Shown here: piece after piece, positions 34,312-43,338 of the stretch
Layout: each line of letters opens with the position of its first letter
How positions within the stretch are numbered: position 1 is the first letter of the stretch
DNA from: Plantactinospora endophytica
Lineage (GTDB): Bacteria; Actinomycetota; Actinomycetes; Mycobacteriales; Micromonosporaceae
Reading direction: 5' to 3'
NCBI RefSeq assembly: GCF_016862915.1
Contig: NZ_BONW01000039.1
Span: 186,001-250,000, forward strand
Length of the DNA stretch: 64,000 nt
Notes under the pieces: generated by a model
Told to the model about the DNA's origin: nothing
Databases searched by the model: none
The model's input: only the letters and a program-made list of their open reading frames with translations
Translations under genes and position numbers: made by a program

Positions 34312-35418
34312 ATGACTGGGCAGCAAGACCTGATTCCACCCGCGAAACCAGTTATCGGAGAAGCTGAGATCGAGGCCGCCGTACGGGTGCTCCGCAGCGG
34401 CCGGGTGGTCCAGGGGCCGGAGGTGGCCGCGTTCGAGGAGGAGTTCTCCGAACTGGTCGCCGGACGGCACTGTGTCGCGGTCAACTCGGGCACGTCCGCC
34501 CTGCACCTGTCCCTGATGGCGCTGAACATCGGCCCCGGCGACGAGGTCATCGTGCCGTCGTTCTCCTTCGCGGCCAGCGCGAACGCGGTCCGTTTGGTCG
34601 GTGCCGAGCCGGTCTTCGCGGACATCGAGGCCGGCAGCTTCTGCCTGGACCCGGCGGCGGTCGAGGCCGCCATCACCCCGCGCACCGTGGCGATCATGCC
34701 GGTGCACCTCTACGGCCACCCCGCCGCGATGGACAAGCTGATGCCGATCGCGGAGCGGCACAACCTGGCCGTCGTCGAGGACGCCGCCCAGGCGCACGGC
34801 GCGGCCCTGAACGGCACGCCGGTCGGCAGCTTCGGCGCGGCCGGGTGCTTCAGCTTCTACCCCACCAAGAACATGCACTCGCTCGAGGGCGGCATGATCA
34901 CCACCGGTGACCCGGAGCTGGCCCGTACCCTGCGGCTGCTGCGCAACCAGGGCATGGAGCAGCGGTACGCCAACGAGATCGTCGGGGCGAACGTGCGGCT
35001 CACCGACGTGGCGGCGGCGATCGGCCGGGTGCAGCTCCAGCAGCTCCCGGAGTGGACCGAGCAGCGCCGGTCGAACGCCAAGTTCCTCGACTCCCGGATC
35101 ACCGGGGCGGTCACCCCGCCGGTCGCCGACGCGGCCCGGCACGTCTACCACCAGTACACGATCCGGGTGACCGGGGACCGGGACGGCGCCCAGCAGAAGC
35201 TGCTGGACCGGGGCGTCGGGAACGCCGTGTACTATCCGACTCCGATCCACCGGTTGAAGCCGTATCTCGGCGAGGACGGCAAGCCGGGTCCGTGGACCCT
35301 GCCGGAGACCGAGCGGGCCGCCCGTGAGGTCATCTCGCTGCCGATCCACCCGTCGCTGAGCGCGACCGACCTGGAGCGGATCGCCGACGCCGTGAACAGC
35401 CTGGAGGGCTCACAGTGA
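34312..35418 (+). CDS. DegT/DnrJ/EryC1-family sugar aminotransferase (WbpE-like)
   Basis: The 368-residue PLP enzyme shows AVNSGTSALHLSLMAL near residue 60, VVEDAAQAHGA near 153 and SFYPTKNMHSLEGG near 180 with the Schiff-base Lys. It fits the branch that aminates UDP-3-keto-hexuronates (WbpE/WlbC). AGGAGG lies before ATG 34312; ATG 34306 directly touches that sequence and is unlikely. The next gene overlaps as GTGA and encodes a Gfo/Idh/MocA dehydrogenase, the exact partner of WbpE: the dehydrogenase oxidises C3 and this enzyme installs the amino group, forming UDP-GlcNAc3NA. Confidence 0.88.
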   Translation: MTGQQDLIPPAKPVIGEAEIEAAVRVLRSGRVVQGPEVAAFEEEFSELVAGRHCVAVNSGTSALHLSLMALNIGPGDEVIVPSFSFAASANAVRLVGAEPVFADIEAGSFCLDPAAVEAAITPRTVAIMPVHLYGHPAAMDKLMPIAERHNLAVVEDAAQAHGAALNGTPVGSFGAAGCFSFYPTKNMHSLEGGMITTGDPELARTLRLLRNQGMEQRYANEIVGANVRLTDVAAAIGRVQLQQLPEWTEQRRSNAKFLDSRITGAVTPPVADAARHVYHQYTIRVTGDRDGAQQKLLDRGVGNAVYYPTPIHRLKPYLGEDGKPGPWTLPETERAAREVISLPIHPSLSATDLERIADAVNSLEGSQ

Positions 35419-36461
35419 GTGTCGTCAGCGGCCAGGGGCGTACGCTGCGCGCCGGCCTGATCGGGCTCGGCGCGATGGGGCGCAACCACGCCCGGGTGCT
35501 GTCCAACCTGGACGGTGTCGAGCTGGTCGGCGTCGCCGATCCGGCCGGCGACACCACCGGCACGGTCCGGGCGCCGGTGGTGGCGACCCTGGCCGAGCTG
35601 ATCGCGATGAAGCTGGACTACGCGGTCGTGGCCTGCCCCACCGCCCTGCACGAGCAGGTCGGCCTGGAACTCGCCGCGAACGGCGTCAGCGCGCTGATCG
35701 AGAAGCCGCTGGCCCAGTCCGTGGAGACCGCGCAGCGGCTGGTGGCGGCCTTCGAGTCGGCCGGCCTGGTGGCCGGGGTCGGGCACATCGAGCGGTACAA
35801 CCCGGCGTTGCAGAACCTGCGCAGCCGGCTGGAGGCGGGCGAACTGGGCGAGGTCTTCCAGGTCGTCACCCGCCGGCAGGGCCCGTTCCCGCACCGGATC
35901 GCCGACGTCGGCGTGGTGATGGACCTGGCCACCCACGACATCGACCTGACGAGCTGGGTCACCGGCCGGGAGTACGTCTCGGTGTCGGCCCGTACGGTCT
36001 CCCGCAGCGGCCGGCTGCACGAGGACATGGTGGCGGCGGTCGGCCAGTTGACCGACGGCACGATGGTGAACCACCTGGTGAACTGGTTGAGCCCGCTGAA
36101 GGAGCGGTCGACGGTGATCACCGGCGACCGGGGCTGCTTCATCGCCGACACCCTCACCGCCGACCTCACCTTCTACGCCAACGGCGCCATCGACACCGAG
36201 TGGGAGGCGCTGCGCGCGTTCCGTGGGGTGGCCGAGGGCGACATGGTCCGGTTCGCCATCCCGAAGCGGGAGCCGCTGCTCGTCGAGCACGAGCGGTTCC
36301 GCGACGCGGTGGAGGGCAAGGACAGCGACATCGTGACGCTGCGCCAGGGTCTGCGTACGGTCCAGGTGGCGGCAGCGGTGCTCCAGTCCGCGACGGACGG
36401 CAGCACCGTGTCGGTGGCACCGGGCGACCGGACCGTCGGCGACCTCTCCACGACCGGCTGA
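35415..36461 (+). CDS. Gfo/Idh/MocA-family sugar dehydrogenase (WbpB-like)
   Basis: The 348-residue protein begins RAGLIGLGAMGRNHARVL, the NAD(P)-binding loop, then AVVACPTALHEQ and SALIEKPLAQS with the conserved EKP near residue 98, then GHIERYNPAL and MDLATHDIDL with the catalytic His-Asp region near residue 175. Such enzymes oxidise C3 of UDP-N-acetylglucosaminuronate. GTG 35415 overlaps the aminotransferase stop (GTGA), so both are made together. Confidence 0.9.
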   Translation: MSVVSGQGRTLRAGLIGLGAMGRNHARVLSNLDGVELVGVADPAGDTTGTVRAPVVATLAELIAMKLDYAVVACPTALHEQVGLELAANGVSALIEKPLAQSVETAQRLVAAFESAGLVAGVGHIERYNPALQNLRSRLEAGELGEVFQVVTRRQGPFPHRIADVGVVMDLATHDIDLTSWVTGREYVSVSARTVSRSGRLHEDMVAAVGQLTDGTMVNHLVNWLSPLKERSTVITGDRGCFIADTLTADLTFYANGAIDTEWEALRAFRGVAEGDMVRFAIPKREPLLVEHERFRDAVEGKDSDIVTLRQGLRTVQVAAAVLQSATDGSTVSVAPGDRTVGDLSTTG

Positions 36462-36494
36462 AACCGCGCGCGGCCCCGGTGGCCGCGCGCGGTT
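36462..36494 (+). terminator. Strong hairpin right after the WbpB-like gene
   Basis: A perfect 14-bp stem (36462-36475 with 36481-36494) of almost only G and C encloses the loop CCGGT. It starts at the base after the TGA stop, so it very likely ends the two-gene transcript. Confidence 0.8.
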
Positions 36495-36580
36495 CCACCG
36501 CACCCGTATCTCCGAGCTCTGTCTGCACAGTCCCGTCGCAGGCGGGTAAGAGTCAGCTCGTTCTAACTGGAGGATCGCGC

Positions 36581-39187
36581 ATGGCACCGCCCGCTCGCCG
36601 ACCGCGACTGGCAGTGATCGTCGGTAATGCCATCACCGGGGACTCCCGGGTACAGAAGACCGCCATCTCCGCCGCCCGGGCCGGCTGGGAGGTGCTGCTG
36701 ATCGGCGCCGGGCGGGGCCGCGCCGTCAAGTCGACAATGGGCGCCGTCCAGGTCGTCCGGGTCGGCGTCGGGGCGCACATGCGGGCGAAGCAGAAGGGCC
36801 ACAAGCTTCGCCGGATCGTCACCCAGTTCGGCATCGCCGACAAGGAGGCGTTGGCGCGCACCCGGGCGGCGAACCAGACCTGGGTACGCCAGACCACCGC
36901 CCGGATGGGCCGGATGCGGGCCACCGAGGGCCGCTCGGCGGCGGTGAACGCGATCGCCGTACCGGCCAGCCGGGCGTTGGGCGCACTGGTCCGGGCCCGC
37001 CGGATGACCCACCAACTGCGGGTCCGGGCCTTCCAGTGGGAGCAGCGCTACCAGGCGTCGCCGACCGGGCAGTGGGCCAAGGACTGGCCCTACCTGCTCG
37101 ACCTCGACCTCGCGTTCGGCCCGGCGATCGAGGAGTTCAAGCCGGACGTCATCCACGCCAACGACATCACGATGATCGGCACGGCGGCGCAGAGCGTCGC
37201 CCGGATGCGGGCCCGGGGCGAGAAGGTCAGGTGGCTCTACGACGCGCACGAGTACGTGACCGGCGTCGACTGGCCGGAGCCGTTGCAGGCCAGCGCGTTC
37301 GCCGCGCTGGAGAAGGAGTTCATCCGGTTCGCCGACGCGGTGGTGACGGTCTCCCCGGAGATCGCCGAGCTGCTGCGCAAGGACTACAAGCTGAAGAAGA
37401 CCCCGCTGGTGGTCCGGAACGTGCCGATCCGGGAGACGGTCAACACCGGGCGGGACACCTATTCGGTACGCCGGGCCTGCGGCCTGGAGCCGGACGTGCC
37501 GCTGCTGGTCTACTCGGGCTGGCTGGCCGCCGAGCGGGGGCTCGGGGTGGCCGTCAACGCCCTGCCGGAGCTGCCCGAGTTCCACCTCGCGATCGTCTCC
37601 GGGCGGACCAGCCCGGAGCTGACGACGCTGCTGGAGAAGGCCGACCAGTTGGGCGTACGGCAGCGGATCCACGTGGTGCCGTACGTGCCGCAGCACGCCG
37701 TACCCGACTACCTCTCCTCGGCGGACCTCGGCCTGATCTGCTCGAAGCGGACGCTGAACTACGAGATCTCGCTTCCCACGAAGCTCGCCGAATACCTGCA
37801 CGGCAGGCTGCCGGTGGTGGTCAGCGACGTGAAGACGCTCAGCGCGTACGTCCGGAAGCACAAGGTCGGCGAGGTCTTCCGCTCCGACGACGCGGCGAGC
37901 TTCGTCGCCACCGTCACGCACGCGATGGCGAACCGGAAGCAGTTGGCCGACGCGATCACCGAGGAGATCCTGGAGGACCTTTCCTGGGAGACGCAGAGCG
38001 CCGGCCTGATGCAGCTCTACCAGCAGATCTCCGGGATCACCCCGCCCAACCCGCGCCCGGAGGTGCGCTGGTCGCTGACCGAGCAGCCGGTGCCGGTGGC
38101 CGGTCCGGCGACCGAGCCGGGGCCGCTGCCCCGGTGGCGTCCGCTGGACCACACCAAGGTCCGGCTGGGTCTCGGCCCGGCCAACTACGCGGGCCAGCTC
38201 GCCACCTTCGCGCAGGCGATCTGCCGGAGCAACGCCGAGGTCTCCGCCGAGGTCGTGATGGTGAAGACCTCGCCGACCCTGCTCTATCCGGCGGACGTCT
38301 ACGTCGACCAGGCCCGGCTGCCCGACCTGGACTGCCAGTTGGAGCAGGTGCAGCGGGCGATCGGCCGCTACACGCACCTGGTGGCGGACGCGTTCCTGCC
38401 CTTCTTCGGACACCTGAACGGCAACAACATCGAGGGTGACCTGCCGGCCCTGCACCGCGCCAAGATCAAGGTCGCGCTGCTCGGCCACGGCAGCGAGGTA
38501 CGTCATCCCAAGCGGCACCTGGCCCGGCACGAGTTCTCGCTGTTCCGGGACGCCCCGGACGGCTACGTCGAGCGCTACACGGTGCGGGCCGAGCGGAACC
38601 GGAAGGTGGCCGAGGAGACCGGGTTGCCGCTCTTCGTCACCACCCCGGACCTGCTCGACGACCTGCCCTGGGCCACCTGGGCGCCGCTGGTGGTGGACCT
38701 GGACGCCTGGGCCACCGACGAGCCGATCATGGAGCGGGCCCGGCCGGTGGTGCTGCACGGTCCGTCGAAGCGCTGGACCAAGGGCACCGACCGGATCCTG
38801 CCGGTGCTGAACGACCTGCACGAGCGGGGCGCGATCGAGCTGCGGCTGGCCGAGAACGTCGCCTGGAAGGACATGGCGGACCTGGTCAAGACGAGTGACA
38901 TCGTCATCGACCAGTTCACCACCGGCAGTTACGGCACGTTCGCGGTGGAGGCGATGGCCGCCGGCAAGCCGGTGGTGGCATACCTCAGCGAGAGCGTCGC
39001 CGGGACGGTCGGCACGACCCCGCCGATCGTGAACGCCACCCCGGCCAACCTGCGCCAGGTGTTGGAGTCCCTGCTGGACGACCGGGCCGGCACCGCACGC
39101 CGGGGCGCAGAGTCGATCGCCTACGTCCGGGAGTACCACGACGGCCGGCGTACCGCGCAGGCGTTCGCGGGCTTCCTGGCCAGTTGA
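36581..39187 (+). CDS. Large glycosyltransferase with two GT-B-like regions
   Basis: The 868-residue protein starts with RLAVIVGNAITGDSRVQKTA, which recurs in two other GTs of this locus. Residues 1-500 form a GT4-type enzyme: VIHANDITMIGTAA, WLYDAHEYVTG, VVTVSPEIAELLR, LLVYSGWLAAERGLGVAV and LPTKLAEYLHGRLPVVVSD. After a Pro-rich linker (about 510-545), residues 550-868 look like a second, shorter GT-B half: VRLGLGPANYAGQLATF, KVALLGHGSEVRHPK, VVLHGPSKRWTKGTDRILP and FTTGSYGTFAVEAMAAGKP. It may add two sugars or use the second part for acceptor binding. GGAGG at 7-base spacing supports ATG 36581. Confidence 0.85.
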   Translation: MAPPARRPRLAVIVGNAITGDSRVQKTAISAARAGWEVLLIGAGRGRAVKSTMGAVQVVRVGVGAHMRAKQKGHKLRRIVTQFGIADKEALARTRAANQTWVRQTTARMGRMRATEGRSAAVNAIAVPASRALGALVRARRMTHQLRVRAFQWEQRYQASPTGQWAKDWPYLLDLDLAFGPAIEEFKPDVIHANDITMIGTAAQSVARMRARGEKVRWLYDAHEYVTGVDWPEPLQASAFAALEKEFIRFADAVVTVSPEIAELLRKDYKLKKTPLVVRNVPIRETVNTGRDTYSVRRACGLEPDVPLLVYSGWLAAERGLGVAVNALPELPEFHLAIVSGRTSPELTTLLEKADQLGVRQRIHVVPYVPQHAVPDYLSSADLGLICSKRTLNYEISLPTKLAEYLHGRLPVVVSDVKTLSAYVRKHKVGEVFRSDDAASFVATVTHAMANRKQLADAITEEILEDLSWETQSAGLMQLYQQISGITPPNPRPEVRWSLTEQPVPVAGPATEPGPLPRWRPLDHTKVRLGLGPANYAGQLATFAQAICRSNAEVSAEVVMVKTSPTLLYPADVYVDQARLPDLDCQLEQVQRAIGRYTHLVADAFLPFFGHLNGNNIEGDLPALHRAKIKVALLGHGSEVRHPKRHLARHEFSLFRDAPDGYVERYTVRAERNRKVAEETGLPLFVTTPDLLDDLPWATWAPLVVDLDAWATDEPIMERARPVVLHGPSKRWTKGTDRILPVLNDLHERGAIELRLAENVAWKDMADLVKTSDIVIDQFTTGSYGTFAVEAMAAGKPVVAYLSESVAGTVGTTPPIVNATPANLRQVLESLLDDRAGTARRGAESIAYVREYHDGRRTAQAFAGFLAS

Positions 39188-39202
39188 CCTCCACGCCGGG
39201 GC

Positions 39203-39297
39203 GGGACCTCGCGTCCTGCCCCGGCACCGGACAGGCTGGGACTCCGGTCCCGGCACGGCCACTGAGGGGCTGGGATCTCGCGCTCTGCCCCGGCACC
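39203..39297. repeat. Two 26-bp direct repeats
   Basis: 39203-39228 and 39272-39297 are nearly identical 26-mers (GGGACCTCGCGTCCTGCCCC and its variant, each followed by GGCACC). They lie between two convergent genes and before the terminator hairpin. Confidence 0.7.
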
Positions 39298-39304
39298 TGA
39301 CGAC

Positions 39305-39352
39305 TTCGGCCGCTGACCGGCTCCCGGGCAACCGGGGCGGTCAGCGGCCGAA
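39305..39352. terminator. Hairpin between convergent genes
   Basis: A perfect 15-bp stem (39305-39319 with 39338-39352) encloses an 18-base loop that can itself fold (CCCGG/CCGGG). It separates the large GT gene from the convergent small gene and can serve both. Confidence 0.7.
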
Positions 39353-39373
39353 AACGTTCTGCGGCAGGACCTG

Positions 39374-39958
39374 TCAGCCGACCGGTGCCGACAGCACGGC
39401 GCTCACGTCGAAGCAGAGGGTCGGGGCGGCGCCCCGGGCCGTCAGGTTGGCCAGCACGGTGGCGGCGGCCGGCATCGACCCCGGGTCGGCGACCAGCAGG
39501 ACGTCGAAGCGCCCCTGCTGGAGCACGTACCGGTCGAGCAGCCGCAGCCGGGGGTCGCCCTTCTTGGCGTACAGCGGCTGGAAGAGCCGGCGGTAGACCG
39601 GCAGGCCGACCCGGCGGTGCACCCGGTCCGCGAACGCCCGCTGGTAGGCCCGGTTCGCCTTCTTGGAGCCGCCGGCCAGCGGCCCCCGCCCGACCGCCTT
39701 GAACAGGAACCCGGGGCCCCGGACCAGCACCAGTTGCTCGACGGCCAGCGGTGCCAGCCGGAGTTCGAGTTTGGTCAGGTCGACGACCCGGAGCTGCTTG
39801 GGCAGCTTCTCCCGGCGCCACTTGGCCATGTCGCTGACCACCAGGGTGGCGGTGCCGCCGGCGGCGATCACCTGGGCGACGTCCGCCAGTACGGCGAGCC
39901 GGCGCGAGCCCTCCAGGGCCAGGATCAACACCTGCGGTTCAGCCATCGGTACGGGCAT
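39374..39958 (-). CDS. Protein of unknown function, stand-alone copy of a GT4-associated ~190-residue domain
   Basis: I do not recognise this 194-residue protein. It begins with a Rossmann-like strand, QVLILALEGSRRLAVLADVA, then GGTATLVVSDMAKW, a basic middle with RRVGLPVYRRLFQPLY, and ends FDVLLVADPGSMPAAATVLA and TLCFDVSAVLS. The same order of features forms the C-terminal part of the GT at 53133-55352 (VVVVAISAGNVRRSKAF, GYQVFRPLVLWRIAR, RRVVVSGVDGVTIG, TTSLAWTDD). It overlaps the stop of the GT4 gene upstream, so both are translated together. It may be an acceptor-binding or half GT-B domain partner. ATG 39946 is an alternative start. Confidence 0.75.
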   Translation of the reverse strand: MPVPMAEPQVLILALEGSRRLAVLADVAQVIAAGGTATLVVSDMAKWRREKLPKQLRVVDLTKLELRLAPLAVEQLVLVRGPGFLFKAVGRGPLAGGSKKANRAYQRAFADRVHRRVGLPVYRRLFQPLYAKKGDPRLRLLDRYVLQQGRFDVLLVADPGSMPAAATVLANLTARGAAPTLCFDVSAVLSAPVG

Positions 39959-41228
39959 CCCATCCGGTCGTGGTCGACGCTCCCGCGCCCGCTCCGCCGA
40001 ACCACGCCTCCCGGTGGCTGCGGGCGACGGCGGGATAGCTGTACTTGTCGGCGAGTTCGCGCTGGGCGCGGGGCAGGTCGAGGCCGTGCGGGAAGCGGTC
40101 CCGCAGCCGGCGGTAACCGTCCACGATCGACTCCGCGTTCTCCTCGACCGGGATCAGCTCGCCGGCCGCCTGCTCCAGCCCGGCCAGCGTCTCCTCCGGC
40201 CCGCCGCACCGGGTGACCAGCACCGGCGTACCGGCGGCGATCGCCTCGACGATGGTCATGCCGAAGGTCTCGAACCGGCTCGGGTGCACCAGCAGGTCGT
40301 GCTCGCGCATCATCCGCAGCGCCTCGTCCGGCGGCAGCGCACCGGCGAAGGTGACCGCCTCGGTGACGCCGAGTTCGGCGGCCCGCCGGGTCAGGTCCTT
40401 GCGGAGCTGTCCCTCGCCGACGAAGGTGAGCGAGAGGTCCGGCTCCTCGGCCCGGCACTTGGCGAACGCCTCCAGCAGCCAGGAGACGCCCTTTCGGGGC
40501 AGCAGGCCGCCGACGAAGAGCCAGCGGTGCAGCGCGGTGACCGGAGTGGCCCGGGGCTGGTCGAAGGCGATCGGGTTCGGGATGAAGCCGATCTTGTCGG
40601 CGTGGTGCGGAAACGCCTCGACCAGCGGCTTGCGTACGGCGTCGCCGACGGCGAAGAAGCCGGCGCAGCGGTGCAGCAGTTCGTCGTACATCGCCCGGGC
40701 CTCGGGCTGTTCCAGCACCAGGTTGAGGAAGGTGGCGTGCTCGGTCACGAAGACCCGGGCGTCGGGGCGCGCGTTGTGCAGCGCCGCCCAGCCCCCGGGA
40801 AGCCCGACGTGGGCGTGCACCACCGGCGCGTCGAGCGGCACGTTGCCGATCGACGACCGGAGCGCCTCCGTGTGGTTGCGGGAGATCTCCGCGTAGTCCG
40901 GGGTGACCGGCATCACCACCGGCAGGTGCACCAGATCGGCGCCGCCGACGGTGGGCCGCCGGTGCACCCCGTGCGGCAGCAGGGCCCGGTACGCCTCGTC
41001 GATCGCGGCGGTGGTCTCCGCCGGCAGCCGGTGCCCCCACTCGTCGGTGTGGTAGACGGTGACCCGTCGGTATTCGGGCGCGGTCGCCTCCACCATCGCC
41101 TGCACGAACGCGCCCCGGAACGGGCGCTGGCCGGTGGGATACCACGGGGTGACGACGGCGACGTCGCTGGCGATGTTCGTCTGCACCTGGTTCGGTCCTC
41201 GCTTCGCCGGGCGGTCTCGGTCAGGCAT
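39939..41228 (-). CDS. GT4-family glycosyltransferase
   Basis: The 429-residue GT-B enzyme has VAVVTPWYPTGQRPFRGAF near residue 22, VVHAHVGLPGGWAAL, WLFVGGLLPRKGVSWLLEAF near 245, LTFVGEGQLRKDL and SRFETFGMTIVEAIAAGTP near 335, which includes the E-x7-E nucleotide-sugar site. It transfers an unknown sugar with retention. ATG 41228 overlaps the epimerase stop by eight bases; GTG near 41190 is an alternative. Its first half resembles the middle of the GT at 53133-55352. Confidence 0.9.
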   Translation of the reverse strand: MPDRDRPAKRGPNQVQTNIASDVAVVTPWYPTGQRPFRGAFVQAMVEATAPEYRRVTVYHTDEWGHRLPAETTAAIDEAYRALLPHGVHRRPTVGGADLVHLPVVMPVTPDYAEISRNHTEALRSSIGNVPLDAPVVHAHVGLPGGWAALHNARPDARVFVTEHATFLNLVLEQPEARAMYDELLHRCAGFFAVGDAVRKPLVEAFPHHADKIGFIPNPIAFDQPRATPVTALHRWLFVGGLLPRKGVSWLLEAFAKCRAEEPDLSLTFVGEGQLRKDLTRRAAELGVTEAVTFAGALPPDEALRMMREHDLLVHPSRFETFGMTIVEAIAAGTPVLVTRCGGPEETLAGLEQAAGELIPVEENAESIVDGYRRLRDRFPHGLDLPRAQRELADKYSYPAVARSHREAWFGGAGAGASTTTGWDARTDG

Positions 41229-42300
41229 GCCGCTCGAGGATCTGGACGACCCGCTGCGCGGCGGTGCCGTCGCCGTACGGGGCGGCGCGTTCGGCCGTCG
41301 GGGTGGCGCGGGTCGCCGTACCGCTCCAGTCGACCACCTCGGCCGGGTTGGGCACGAGGCGGTTCCAGTCGCCGTCCAGCGTCTCGACCCACTCGGTCTC
41401 CGGGCGCAGCGTGGTGCAGACCCGGCCGAGCAGGAACGCCTCCTTCTGCAACCCGCCCGAGTCGGTGACCACACCGGTCGAGCCGAGCACCGCGGCGATC
41501 ATGGCGGCGTAGCCGACCGGCCGACCGACGTGGATGGCGCCCTGGGCGAGCTTGAGACCGTACTGCTCGGCCCGGGCCAGCAGCCGGGGGTGGGCCAGCA
41601 GGGCGACCGGGACGGGCAGCTCGGCCAACGCCGCGACCAGCCCGGCGAGCCGCTCGGGGTCGTCGGTGTTCTCCGCCCGGTGCAGCGTGGCGAGCAGGTA
41701 CGGCGACTGCGGGTCGATCCCCTCCGGCAGCGTCGGCGCCGGGTGCTCGCCGGCCAGCACGGCGTCCCGGATCCGCAGGCAGACGTCGACCATCACGTCT
41801 CCGGCGAGCACGGAACGGGCGGCCAGACCCTCGTCGGCGAGGTGCCGCATGGCCTCCTCGGTCGGGGCCAGCAGCAGGTCGGCGGCGTGGTCGGTGAGTA
41901 CCCGGTTGTGCTCCTCCGGCATCCGCCGGTTGAACGAGCGCAGCCCGGCCTCCAGGTGGGCGACCTTCAGGTGCTGCTTGACCGCCGAGACCGCACCCGC
42001 CAGCGTCGAGTTGGTGTCGCCGTAGACGAGCACCCAGTCCGGGTTCTGCTCGGCCAGCACCGGGTCGATGCCGGCCAGCACCGCACCGGTCTGCACGCCG
42101 TGGCTGCCGGAGCCGACCCCGAGGTGCACGTCCGGGTCGGGGATGCCGAGGCCGGAGAAGAAGACGTCGGAGAGGTCGGCGTCGTAGTGCTGGCCGGTGT
42201 GCACGATGACGTGCTCGTGGTCCGTTCTGGCGAAGGCGGCCGCGATCGGCGCGAGTTTCACCAACTGCGGGCGGGCTCCGACAACGCTGACAACCTTCAC
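41221..42300 (-). CDS. wecB: Non-hydrolysing UDP-N-acetylglucosamine-type 2-epimerase (WecB/WbpI-like)
   Basis: The 359-residue protein matches the bacterial 2-epimerases: VVSVVGARPQLVKLAPI at the start, VIVHTGQHYDADLSDVFF, YGDTNSTLAGAVSA, HLEAGLRSFNRRMPEEHNR near residue 130, and TDSGGLQKEAFLLGRVC near 275. It inverts C2 of UDP-GlcNAc or, like WbpI, of UDP-GlcNAc3NAcA. The segment GVGSGSHGVQTGAVL is more like the WbpI branch, and other genes of the diamino-uronate route are present, so I favour the second substrate. GTG 42300 follows GGGAG at nine bases. Confidence 0.88.
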   Translation of the reverse strand: MKVVSVVGARPQLVKLAPIAAAFARTDHEHVIVHTGQHYDADLSDVFFSGLGIPDPDVHLGVGSGSHGVQTGAVLAGIDPVLAEQNPDWVLVYGDTNSTLAGAVSAVKQHLKVAHLEAGLRSFNRRMPEEHNRVLTDHAADLLLAPTEEAMRHLADEGLAARSVLAGDVMVDVCLRIRDAVLAGEHPAPTLPEGIDPQSPYLLATLHRAENTDDPERLAGLVAALAELPVPVALLAHPRLLARAEQYGLKLAQGAIHVGRPVGYAAMIAAVLGSTGVVTDSGGLQKEAFLLGRVCTTLRPETEWVETLDGDWNRLVPNPAEVVDWSGTATRATPTAERAAPYGDGTAAQRVVQILERHA

Positions 42301-42467
42301 TGCGGATTACTCCCGGCGTCGATCGACGGTGGAATGCGGGGCATCGGGCTGTTCGGGCGCCCCGGCCGCGCGAGCTTCGCGCGACAAGGCGGGAATGGTA
42401 CAGCACCCCTGGTGCCCACACGATACGTCACTCGATCGGTGATCTCCCACTCGGCCGGTGGCGACGA

Positions 42468-43322
42468 TCACCCGGCGTCCGACCCCGGTCCGGGCCGCCG
42501 GGCCGACCGGCGACCGCGCCACACCCGGGCCAGTTCCCGGGGTACGCCGGCCAGCGCGCGCGCCGGAACCCGCGCTCCCCGGGCGACCGCGCTGCCGAGC
42601 TGGTACCCGGCCGAGGACTCGACCTCGGCGAGCCGCCGCCGGGCGTCCCGGAGCAGTTCGTCCCGTTCGGCGAGCAGCCGCTGTTGCGACTCGACCCGCT
42701 CGGTCAACTCGGCCAGCCGCCGCCGCACCGGCCGGCTCACCAGGTCCGCGAGCTGGTACTCGTTGACCACCCGCAACACGGTCGCCAACTCCCCGCCGTC
42801 CCCGGAGTCTCCGTCGTTCCCGCCGTCCGGTTCCGCCGGCCCGGGCCCGGCCGGTTCGACGGGAGTGCGGGCGTCGATCAGGTAGCCGCGCAGCGGGGCC
42901 AGCCGGGTCACCCGCTCGACGACCAGCGCGCCGGACACCCCACGGATGGCGGCCCGGTCCAGCGGGGTGACCTCCCTGATCTGGCAGCGCCCGGCCACCA
43001 GCGGCCCGACCAACCGGTGGTACGGCAACTCCTCGACCGACCAGCCGATCAGCAGCGCCGCCCGGGTGCCCGGCGAGAACCGGCGCAGCACCGGGGTCAG
43101 CGCGTCCGGGTCGACGTGCGCGGGCGAGGCGGCGCCGAGCAGGCAGAACAGCATCGTCTCCGGGCCGAACCCCGCCCCGGCGGCCTGCTCCAGCGCCACC
43201 CGCCGGTAGCCGACCTCGGCCGGCAGCCGCAGGTGCCGTTCCAGCGTGACGTCGGGGTGGCTGACGTCGACGACCTCGCGTACCCCGTCGAGATAGCGGG
43301 GGAGGAGTTCGGAGATCCGCAT
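42468..43322 (-). CDS. Unknown protein with C-terminal coiled coil, linked to a methyltransferase
   Basis: I do not recognise this 284-residue protein. Residues 1-150 are a mixed alpha/beta domain with RISELLPRYLDGV, ETMLFCLLGAASP, PGTRAALLIGWSVEELPYHR and GALVVERVTRLAPLRGYLI. An acidic Gly-rich linker (about 155-185) leads to a coiled coil around 190-240 (ELTERVESQQRLLAERDELL), then YQLGSAVARGARVPARAL and a basic tail. It is encoded 16 bp after a SAM methyltransferase and probably works with it. The YQLG-x-arginine-rich ending also occurs on other polysaccharide-locus proteins and may bind the membrane surface. Confidence 0.75.
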   Translation of the reverse strand: MRISELLPRYLDGVREVVDVSHPDVTLERHLRLPAEVGYRRVALEQAAGAGFGPETMLFCLLGAASPAHVDPDALTPVLRRFSPGTRAALLIGWSVEELPYHRLVGPLVAGRCQIREVTPLDRAAIRGVSGALVVERVTRLAPLRGYLIDARTPVEPAGPGPAEPDGGNDGDSGDGGELATVLRVVNEYQLADLVSRPVRRRLAELTERVESQQRLLAERDELLRDARRRLAEVESSAGYQLGSAVARGARVPARALAGVPRELARVWRGRRSARRPGPGSDAG

Positions 43323-43338
43323 CGGCGGCGTTCCTTCC

